From: Heracleum sosnowskyi
Taxonomy: Eukaryota; Streptophyta; Magnoliopsida; Apiales; Apiaceae
NCBI GenBank assembly: GCA_030848705.1
Contig: CM061238.1
Location: 75,478,685 to 75,542,684, forward strand
Direction of reading: 5' to 3'
DNA: 64,000 bases
Below are positions 44,115-53,826 of this stretch, piece by piece; the first letter of the stretch is position 1, and each line of letters opens with the position of its first letter. The notes beneath the pieces are model-generated. The model was not told where the DNA came from. It saw only the letters and a program-made list of their open reading frames with translations, and ran no database searches. The translations under genes and the position numbers were made by a program.

Positions 44115-47100
44115 TTTGGATTTATTGTGTGCAGGGAGACAAAAGGAATCTTTGGTACTTGGATAGTGGTTGTTCAAGACACATGACTGGTGATTCTACC
44201 CTGCTCACAGAGTTTCAGGAAAGAGCTGGCCCTTGTATTGCTTTTGGAGATGACAGCAAAGGCTACACTAAGGGATATGGCTTGATTTTAAAAGAGAATG
44301 TCATCATAGATGAGGTTGCATTGGTGGATGGTCTTAAGCACAATTTGCTTAGTATCAGCCAACTTTGTGACAAAGGATTTTTAGTTACTTTTTCTAAAGA
44401 AGCCTGTGTTGTTTCTAAAGGAGGAAACAACAATGTGGTAATGACTGGATTCAGAAGAGGGAATGTGTACATTGCTGACTTTAGTAGCACAAGTCCAGAA
44501 ACCATCACTTGTCTTTTCAGCAAGGCAAGCAAGGATGAAAGTTGGCTATGGCACAAGAAATTATCTCATCTGAATTTTAAAGTTATGAATGATTTGGTGA
44601 GGAAGGATCTTGCTAGAGGAATTCCACAGGTGGAGTTTTCCAAGGATGGTTTGTGTGATGCCTGTCAAAAAGGGAAACAAAAGAAGGCATCATTCAAAAG
44701 CAAGACAGAGTCATCAATTGTCCATCAGCTTGAGTTGCTTCATATGGATTTGTTTGGCCCTGTAAATGTCATGTCTATTTCAAAGAAGAAATATTGTCTT
44801 GTGATTGTTGATGATTTTTCTAGATTTACATGGACTTTCTTTTTGCACTCCAAAGATGAGGCAAGTGAAATCATTATCAATCACATCAAGATGGTAAACA
44901 ATCATCCTGACTTGAAAGTAAGAAGGATTAGGAGTGACAATGGGACAGAATTCAAGAATTCAAGCATGAAGGTGTTCTGTGAAGAAAATGGTATTTTGCA
45001 TGAGTTTTCAGCAACAAGGACACCACAGCAAAATGGTGTAGTTGAAAGGAAAAACAGAACACTTATTGAAGCTGCAAGGACAATGCTAGATGAATCAAAG
45101 TTACCAACTTATTTTTGGGCTGAGGCAGTTAATACAGCTTGCTTCACTCAAAATATTTCTTTGATTAATCAGGCCAAAGGAATGACCCCTTATCAGCTAC
45201 TCAAAAGAACGAAGCCACTATTGGATTTTCTTCATGTCTTTGGATGCAAGTGCTTTGTTCTGAGAAATCAAGCTGAGCATTTGGGAAAATTTGAAGCAAA
45301 GGCAGATGAAGCAATATTTGTGGGATATGCAGCAGGGAAAGCTTACAGAGTCTATAATCTCAGAACCAACATTGTTATGGAATCTATACATGTTGTTTTT
45401 GATGATCTCAAAATTCAAGGTCTCTGTGATGAAGGTTTCCATGAAAGTCTTTCTTTTGAAAATGAGGAAGGAGATCAAGTGAATCATGTTAAGGCTACTG
45501 AGAAACAGCCTAAAGTTGTTGTATCTAGCACAGATGAAAGCAGCAGTGAAGATGAAATTGCTGCATTAAGATTGAAAAGAATAGCTGCTAGCAGACCAAA
45601 CGGTCATTTCGTTGACAGTCATGTTGGTGGATTCGTTGACAGTCAAAATGAGCGTTTCGTTGACAGCCAAAATGGTCATACCGTTGACAGTCATAGAAAT
45701 GCTTCTAGAAGTGATCAATTGGGGACAACAAACTCAGGGGGAGTTTCTCAAGGACAAATATCCAATCAAGGCAATCATGATCATGAAGCTACCTCTTCAA
45801 GAGCAAATCTACCTCCCTCAAGGAAATGGACTAAAGATCATCCCTTTGAACTTATTATAGGTGATGTTTCTTCAAAAGTTCAGACTAGAAGAGCAACTCA
45901 AGAAGAGTGTCTATATAGTAGCTTTCTGTCTCAAGATGAGCCAAAGAAAGTTGAGGATGCACTTCTAGATCCAGATTGGGTTTTGGCCATGCAAGAGGAG
46001 CTAAACCAATTTGAGAGGAACAATGTTTGGAAGCTGGTGCCCAAGCCTAAGGACAGGAGTGTCATAGGCACAAAATGGGTGTTCAGAAACAAGATGGATG
46101 AAAATGGCATAGTCACAAGGAACAAAGCTAGATTGGTTGCAAAAGGCTATTCACAGGAAGAAGGAATTGATTTTGATGAAACCTTTGCTCCTGTTGCAAG
46201 ACTAGAAGCAATAAGGATTTTCCTAGCCTATGCAGCCCATGCCAATTTCAAGGTCTATCAAATGGATGTAAAGAGTGCTTTTCTGAATGGGGAATTGGAA
46301 GAGGAGGTGTATGTAAGTCAACCTCCTGGTTTTGAAGATGATGACTTTCCAGAATATGTATACTTCCTTCTCAAAGCACTCTATGGTTTGAAACAAGCAA
46401 CTAGAGCCTGGTATGACACACTTTCACAGTTCCTCCTTGAGAATCACTTCACTAGAGGTACTGTAGATAAAACTCTTTTTCACAGGGTTGTGAATGGCTC
46501 TACTATACTTGTTCAAATTTATGTAGATGACATAATCTTTGGGTCTACAGATGTGAAACTTTGTCAAAAGTTTGCCAAGCTTATGCAAAGTAAATATGAA
46601 ATGAGCATGATGGGAGAATTAACTTACTTTCTTGGTCTTCAAGTGAAGCAAGTTAATGAAGGCATTTTCATTAGTCAAACAAAATATATTCATGATTTAT
46701 TAAAGAAGTTTAACTTAATGGAATGCTCTCCTGCCAAAACTCCCATGCCTACTGCCACCAAACTTGAATTGAATACTAAGGAAAAATCTGTGGACATTTC
46801 AGGTTACAGAGGCATGGTAGGCTCACTTTTATATTTAACAGCTAGTAGACCTGATATTATGTTTGCTACATGTCTATGTGCTAGATTTCAAGCTGATCCT
46901 AGGGAATCCCATTTAGTTGCTATTAAAAGAATTTTCAGATATCTCAAAGGAACACCAAACCTTGGCATTTGGTATCCTAGAGAATCTGGCTTTGAACTAA
47001 TTGGTTATTCAGATGCAGATTTTGTAGGATGTAAAATTGACAGGAAAAGCACAACAGGCACCTGTCAATTCTTAGGAAACAAGCTTGTCTCATGGTTCAG

Positions 47101-47397
47101 CAAGAAACAAAACTCAGTTTCTACCTCCACAACTGAGGCTGAGTATATTACAGCTGGAAGTTGTTGTGCACAGATTTTATGGAGGAAAAATCTACTACTT
47201 GATTATGGAATAAGAGTTGAGAAAATTCCTATTTTCTGTGACAACACTAGTGCCATTGCCATTACTGAAAATCCAGTGCAGCATTCAAGGACCAAGCACA
47301 TTGACATCAAGTACCATTTCATTAGAGAACATGTTATGAATGGTACTGTGGAGTTACATTTTGTTCCAAGTGAACAACAACTTGTAGACATCTTTAC
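44093..47397 (+). CDS. Pol of element E (protease, integrase, RT, RNase H), 3'-truncated
   Basis: Ty1-copia polyprotein, open for about 1100 codons. It has no ATG of its own at the start, so expression must depend on gag translation or splicing. Protease LWYLDSGCSRHMTGD; GAG-pre-integrase WLWHKKLSHLNF; integrase zinc site CDACQKGK; catalytic Asp, Asp and Glu in LLHMDLFGPV, RSDNGTEF and PQQNGVVERKNRT. The linker contains four FVDS or TVDS repeats (45605-45692). RT has KARLVAKGYSQEEGIDFDET, MDVKSAFLNGELEEEVYVSQ and IYVDDIIFG. RNase H has STTEAEYITAGSCCAQILW and HSRTKHIDIKYHFIREH. The reading breaks at VDIFT where F's LTR begins (47398); the continuing open frame to 47497 is LTR sequence. All catalytic residues are visible. 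Confidence 0.92.
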
Positions 47398-48677
47398 TGT
47401 TAGGCTCAAGACATGTCTGAATACCACTATTAACAAGCCTACACTATGTGACTATGTCACACTACATGACCTAGTGATTTCTATCACTGGGATATAGTAT
47501 AGGTCTCTAAATGTACTCGTCTTGTTCTCATGAACATTAGCTTGATCATGTATGCTCAAAGTTATAATGAGCTTAGTAAAGTTTCTTGCATCTAGATTGT
47601 ATATAGGCCACTGAATAATTGTCCTGGTAGAAGTTCAGAAATGTTCATGCAGCAGGACAAAGAAGAATAAGGCCATGAAGGAATAAGTTGCAGAAATTTG
47701 TCTAAGGCATTATATAGCAAAGTCAGAAGAAAGCTATGTCGTGAAGTCACCAATATCTATGTCGTGAAGTGATACATCGCATAGTCCATTTTGGTCTATG
47801 TCGAGAAGTCCTCAAGACACATGTCGTGAAGTGTTGAAGTCAGCAAAGTCAAAGAAGCCTAGATCGTGAAGTCCTCAAATGACCTATGTCGCATAGTCGT
47901 CAAATGACTTATGTCGCATAGTCATCAAATGACCTATGTCGCATAGTCGTCAAATGACTTATGTCGCATAGTCATCAAATGACCTATGTCGCAAAGTCTT
48001 CAAAGGCTATATCGCGTAGTCCTCACAAGGGAGATCGCGAAGTCAGGAATGAAGTGGAGTTCACGATATCAACACTTAGCCGTTTACAACAAGACAAATC
48101 AAGGTACAGAATCAAGAATCAAAAGAGATAAATACTGAAGCATTTGTTCTGGCAAGGTGGTCCAAAGAACAGATGGCAAATTTACAGCTAAACTTGGAGA
48201 GAAAGATAAGAGACAAGCAACTACAGAAACGGGAAAGACTCCGAAAAGCAGGTGGTCCTTCCTGACACAGTTAACTTCTTATGGCAGGACAAGTTGAACT
48301 TTCAGCAAGGGGTAACTGTGTAAAAATAGGTGTGTGCACTAGTTTGTATAGGGCTTATATATATCATGCACATCCTATTGTAAGTATGGAAGAGAGATAC
48401 ACATAGTTATTTGCTAAGCTCTTTTCTCTGTAAGCAAGCAAGTACAAATTGTTCTTGTTTAGAAGCCAGAAATTCGATTGTGAATTTCTTGGAAAGCTGT
48501 AGTATTTAATTTGCTTATACAAAGTAGATTAAAGTGATTGTGCGTGTTGTTTACTTTCTGCATATTACATAGCATAATCATATACAGTTTACATTTAGTT
48601 TCAAGAAAGCAAAAATCCATCAAACTATCCATTCACCCCCCCTCTGTCTAGTTTCTAGGTGATATTCATTCCTAACA
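47398..48677 (+). repeat. 5' LTR of element F, 1280 bp
   Basis: Starts TGTTAGGCTCAAGAC and ends GATATTCATTCCTAACA. About 13 copies of a CTATGTCGCATAGTC-type motif lie between 47734 and 48045, five of them in a regular 25-bp array at 47875-47999. The C-run signature is near 48634. Confidence 0.93.
47875..47999 (+). repeat. 25-bp tandem array, 5 units (5' LTR of F)
   Basis: Unit TCAAATGACYTATGTCGCAT followed by AGTCR. C/T and G/A alternate strictly between odd and even units, so the true repeat is a 50-bp dimer. Confidence 0.93.
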
Positions 48678-48679
48678 AG

Positions 48680-48690
48680 TGGTATCAGAG
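48680..48690 (+). other. Primer-binding site of element F, tRNA-iMet
   Basis: TGGTATCAGAG, two bases after the LTR end; the following GAGGGC departs from the tRNA complement. Confidence 0.88.
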
Positions 48691-48725
48691 AGGGCTGTTA
48701 ACATACAAACAGAAAAAGATCAAGA

Positions 48726-51191
48726 ATGAGTTCACAAAAACTAAGCAGTATCAAGATTCCTCCCTTCAACAAGGAGCACTACAGCTTATGGAAGAAGAAG
48801 ATGTTGCTGTTCATCAAAGCTTCTAATCCCATGTTTTTAGACATTCTAAAACATGGTCCCTTTGTTCCAATGATTGAGATTGGTGAGACAACTGTAGGCA
48901 CTGAGATAATACCAGTAAAACATGTTCCAAAAGACCCCACAAAGTACACTGACTCTGAAAAGGAGAAAATAGCACTGGATGGACATCTTCAACTTATAAT
49001 CTGTGAATCTATGGATTTCAACATGTATGGCACTGTTGCTCACTGTACTAGTGCCAAGAAGATGTGGGATCTTATAGAAGTACTCTGTGAAGGAACTACT
49101 GAAGTAAGGAAGAACAAGAAGCAGATTCCTGTCTCTCAATATGAAGCCTTCATGGCTCTGCCAAAAGAGGGAATCACAGAAGTGTTTGAGAGGTTCAACA
49201 AGCTGGTAAATGAGCTCAAACTCTACGACAAACACTATGAGACAGAAGAGCTTAACATGAAGTTCTTACTAACTCTTCCAGACCATTTAGAACCAAAGAT
49301 CTCTTCCCTCAAAGAAAGAGATCTAACTAAGATTGGTTTTGATGTGCTGTATGGTGTTTTGAAAACCTATGAGCTGGAGTTGTTTCAAAAGAGATCCATT
49401 CAAGCTAAACAAGGGTTAATGGCAAATACTTCTTGTGCCCTTATTGTTGACAACCTGAGTCAAAGAATGGACTCTCTTAAAGTCAGTCAGGTCAAGATTG
49501 AGGAACTGGAAGTTGAAGACACTGGTGATGAGACCCAAGTTGTCTATGATTTGCCTGAGGATGATGAGTTTTATAGCATGGAAGAACTGGACAAAATGGA
49601 AAACAAATCTTTTGCTTATATGGCTAGGAGGTACCCTAACATAAGGTTTAAAAGAAAGCAGCCATTCAGGTCCAAGTTCAATACTGGAAACACTGGTGGA
49701 TCTAGTGGCTCAAACACCTTCAACAAAGGAAAAGGGATTGCTGGTGCTGCTAAAGGTGGATACAAGACATGAAGTGTGGATATGACCAAAATAAGGTGCT
49801 ATAACTGCAATGAACTTGGGCATTTTGTCACTGAGTGCAAAAAGCCTAAACAAGTCAAGAAGGACAAAGCATACTTAGAGCTTGAAGCTAAGTATGAGGC
49901 TCTACTCAAGAAACAACAGGGTAAAGCTTTTATTGCTGAGAGAAAATGCTGGGATGACTCTGATGAAGAAGAAGAACAAGAGTACTCAAACTATGCCTTG
50001 ATGGCATTTTCTGATGATGGTGATTCAAGTCAGGTACCTATTCTTACTTCTCTTGATATGACTCCCCTTCAATATAAGCAAACTGTTGAAGATATGAGTA
50101 CTGAGATGTTTAATATTCATACTAGCATGTTAGTAGCTAATGAAGAAATTGATAGACTAACTGCTAAGAATCTTGAGCTTACAGAAAAGAATGAGGAACT
50201 TGAGTTAATGGTTGTGAACCTGGATGGTTTGAAAAAGGAGGTTGAGTATCTTAAAAACAAAGTGATTTGTGCTGAACAGATAGAGAAAGCCCTTAGGGAA
50301 CAAATTACTGAAACTGAACTGAAACTAAGAAGCTTTAAGAACTCCTCTGAACTTATTCAAACCTATCACAAGGAACACACTGAAGACTGCAAGGTTGGAG
50401 TTGGTTTTGACTATGATAATGACAAGGGAAGGAAGAAGGTCAAGGGCAAAGGAAAAGAATCTTTTACAAACAAAAATGCCCCAACCATGCTGTCATGTGT
50501 TGAACAACCCATCTTCAAAAAGAGTGTTGTTGAGTTTGATGAGGAAATACTGATCATCAAGCAACAACTACTTGAAGAAGATGAGGCTGCTAAAAACACT
50601 TCTTCCTCTCCTAAATCTGTCAGTCAGAAAGAAACCAAAGACAATCTTGTCAAGAGTCCTAAAGCAAAGAAAGAAGTTGTTAAGAAGAGGAAACAAAACA
50701 GAAATGGTAAGATAGGTGTCAACAAGGGTAACAACTATGCTTATGTGCCAAATGCTCCCAGGAAACAATGTCAGAAATGCCTATCTGTTAATCATTTGAC
50801 TCATAAGTGTAGTAAGCCTGAGGTTGTTGAAGTTGATGACCTGAGTAACCATTCTGCTAGTATAAACTCTAGTCATGATTCCTTCTGTGGTAAGCCTAAT
50901 TGCATGACATGCTATGTGACTGTGATTGCTAACTGTTTATCTCTTAAGCATAAACTTGATTCTGCACAATCTAATGAATCACACACACACATGCATCCTC
51001 ACAGGACATGATCCCCAATCAGGGTTGAGAGGGTGAGCACTTCATGTGAGCCTAAGAGTGTGAACTCCAAAGCCACAAACAATATGAAGTATCCTACTGT
51101 GATGAATGCAACTTATGACAGAAGAATTGTTAACAAAAATGTTTCTAAATCAACTGGACCCTACCATGTGTGGGTACCAAAAACAACTTAG
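48726..51191 (+). pseudogene. Gag of element F, two nonsense codons
   Basis: One frame runs from ATG 48726 to the terminal stop near 51189, interrupted by TGA at 49770 and TGA at 51009. Domains in order: IKIPPFNKEHYSLWKKKM N-terminal block, UBN2 capsid region to about 49420, acidic linker, zinc knuckle CYNCNELGHFVTEC just after the first stop, AERKCWDDSDEEEE acidic patch, long coiled coils (50060-50340), Lys-rich region, second knuckle CQKCLSVNHLTHKC (about 50770), His tail, and a conserved end HVWVPKTT. The protein resembles the gag of element Z closely and that of E more distantly. The stops are single substitutions in an otherwise intact frame, fitting a young element. Confidence 0.9.
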
Positions 51192-51202
51192 TTACTTTGT
51201 GA

Positions 51203-53112
51203 ATGCAGGGCAACAGGAATAAAAGAGTCATATGGATCTTGGACAGTGGATGCTCAAGTCACATGACTGGTGATATAGCCCTGCTATCACAATTTGAGGA
51301 AAAGGCTGGCCCATCAGTAACCTTTGGAAATGACAACATTGGTTATACCATGGGATATGGCTGTGTTAAATCTGGAAATGTCATTATTGAAGATGTAGCA
51401 TTTGTTGAAGGACTAAAGCACAACCTCTTGAGTATTGGACAATTCACCAACAGTGGCTTCAAAGTGGAATTTGATGGAGATCAATGTCTAATATCAAAAA
51501 GAGGAAGTGGTGAAGTTGTTTTAACTGGTGTAAAGAAAGGAAGCCTGTTTGTAGCTAATCTTAAGGCTGCAAACAAGGGAGAAATTTGTTGTTTATACAC
51601 TCAAGCCACAAATGAAGAATTCTGGCTGTGGCACAAGAAACTGTCTCACTTGAATGTTCAGGCAATGAACTCTCTGATAAAGAGAGAACTCATCAGAGAC
51701 ATGCCTTCTTTGGAGTTTGTGCAAAATGGAGCATGTGAAGCATGCCAAAAAGGAAAAATCAAGAGATCTAGTCACAAGAACAAGTTGCTTAATACAAACT
51801 CAAAACCTCTGCAGCTAATTCACATGGATCTATTTGGCCCTGTGAATGTAATGTCTCTTTCCAGGAAGAAATATGCTCTAGTTATGGTTGATGATTATTC
51901 AAGATACACTTGGGTGGAATTTCTGTTCTCCAAGGATGAAGCACCTCAAGTAATTATAGAGCATATTAAGAGAGTTGATAAAGAAGCTCAAAGCACTGGT
52001 TCCTCTGTAGTTGCATTGAGAAGTGATAATGGAACTGAGTTTAGAAATTCCACATTGTATGAGTTTTGTAAAGATAAAGGAATTTCCCAACAATTTTCAG
52101 CTCCTAGGACTCCTCAAAAAAATGGAGTAGTTGAGAGAAAGAATAGAACTCTCATTGAAGCTGCAAGGACAATGCTGTTGGATGCAAAGCTACCTACTAG
52201 CTTTTGGGCTGATGCTGTTAACACAGCATGCTATGTGAAGAATAGAACATTGATAAATAAGAAGTCTGGCAAAACTCCTTACTCATTAATGACTGGAAAA
52301 AGAGCATCCTTCAAGCATCTGCATGTGTTTGGCAGCAAGTGTTTTGTGATGAAAGATACCTCAGAACATATTGGAAAATTTGATGCTAAGGCATTTGAAG
52401 GTATCTTCATTGGATACTCTCTGGAAAGGACAACATACAGAGTGTTTGTACCTGAGTAACACAAAGTTATGGAAAGCATGGATGTTACTTTTGATGACAA
52501 GAAGACTCCTGGACTTGAAACAAGTGAACAAGACAGTGTGCCATTAAGATTTGAGAACCAAGGATTTTCAAATATCTGAAAGGGACTCCTAATCTTGGGC
52601 TATGGTATCCAAAGGGCACTGGGTTCAACCTGGTTGGCTACACAGATTCTGATTATGCTGGATGCAGAATTGACAGGAAGAGCACCTCTGGAAGCTGTCA
52701 ATTCTTAGGTCAAAGGTTAGTGTCCTGGTTTAGTAAGAAACAACAGTCCACAGCAACATCCACAGCTGAGGCTGAATATATTGCTGCTGGAAGTTGCTGT
52801 GCTCAATTGCTTTGGATTAGAAATCAACTCATGGATTATGGACTAGTGTTAGAACACATTCCTCTATTGTGTGATAATACTAGTGCAATATCCATAGTTG
52901 CCAATCCTATTAATCATTCTACTACAAAGCACATTGAGATCAGGTACCATTTCATTAGGGAACATGCTGCAAATGGTACCATAGAAGTCTCTTATGTTCC
53001 AACTGAGAAACAATTAGCTGACATATTTACTAAGCCTCTGAATGAAGCTATCTTCAACAGACTTGTGAGTGAAATTGGAATGCTCAATCCTTCATTTAGT
53101 TGTTCTAAGTAA
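51203..53112 (+). pseudogene. Pol of element F with RT deleted
   Basis: Starts MQGNRNKRVIWILDSGCSSH (protease) in the -1 frame relative to gag. GAG-pre-integrase WLWHKKLSHLNVQAM, the CEACQKGK zinc site, and integrase HMDLFGPV, RSDNGTEF and QKNGVVERKNRT are intact. A stop at 52457-52459 follows FVPE. Near 52560 the sequence jumps from the integrase-RT linker (RFENQ) straight to the end of RT (GIFKYLKGTPNLGLWYP-like), so all of the YVDD-containing RT is missing. RNase H then reads to its natural end (LADIFTKPLNEAIF, stop 53110). Judged against element E the deletion removes about 1.5 kb. F cannot reverse-transcribe itself. Confidence 0.92.
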
Positions 53113-53826
53113 GTATGCTAGTTAATTGTTGCAGCAGTAAATTTTCACTGTATATAAATGCTCTATTTATTTGGAGTGAAAATTAGCTGAGATATGATCT
53201 ATAAATATTTCAGTATTTTACTGCATATTTTTCAAATCATATTTGGTTGAGGAGTTGTGAGCTTTTGAGACATCTCGATATAGATGATTTTGAGAGTTCA
53301 CGACATAATACAAATCAAACAGACTTATATCGCAAACTGTTAAAATTGTGAGACTTTGCGATATAGTTCATTTCATGAGTTTGCTACATAGTTCATTTTA
53401 ATGACTTTGCGACTTAGAATAACTATATCGACAAGTCTCCATATTTGACAGAATTTTGATTTAAATTTACTTTATTTCAATTTTTTGATTTAAGTCTGAC
53501 AAAATCTTTAATATTTCAAAAAGAGATCTTTAGACAGGGTATTTTCACTATATCGCAAAGTCATCCAAATTCTGATATCCTCAAGACTTTGCGACATAGT
53601 TTAATTCAGGACTCTGCGATATACTTTGCAAGGACTTTGCGGTACATGCCATTTTAAGACTTCGCGACATACATTTAGTCTGTACATATTCATAACTCCA
53701 TATCGCAGTGTCTCTATCATATAAATACTTTTTGTCGACCGTTCACAACTTTTCATCTTGTCATTTGCTCTCAATTTCTAAAACCTAAACTCTTCTCTCT
53801 CTTCTTCAATCTCAATCTCAATTTCA
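53113..53826 (+). promoter_or_regulatory. Motif-rich leader upstream of F ORF3
   Basis: No long coding frame. Holds at least seven clear and several decayed copies of the F LTR motif, mostly inverted: GACTTTGCGATATAG 53352, GACTTTGCGACTTAG 53403, forward CTATATCGCAAAGTC 53548, GACTTTGCGACATAG 53585, GACTCTGCGATATAC 53610, GACTTTGCGGTACAT 53633, GACTTCGCGACATAC 53658. A CT-rich leader (CTTCTCTCTCTTCTTCAATC) sits just before the ORF3 ATG. It may act as an internal promoter or leader for ORF3. Confidence 0.6.

Larger units (their letters stand above)
40561..47397 (+). mobile_element. SIRE-like Ty1-copia element E, interrupted by element F
   Basis: 5' LTR 40561-41580, PBS 41583-41594, gag 41644-44114, pol 44093-47397. 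The pol is open through protease, integrase, RT and most of RNase H, and is cut at QQLVDIFT by the TGTTAGG start of element F. The remainder probably resumes near 60446. E itself lies inside ORF3 of element D. Confidence 0.9.

Noticed and set aside
47875..47999. Regular 25-bp direct repeats resembling a CRISPR array
   Set aside because: No unique spacers between repeats and the array lies in an LTR of a plant retroelement; it is a plain tandem repeat.
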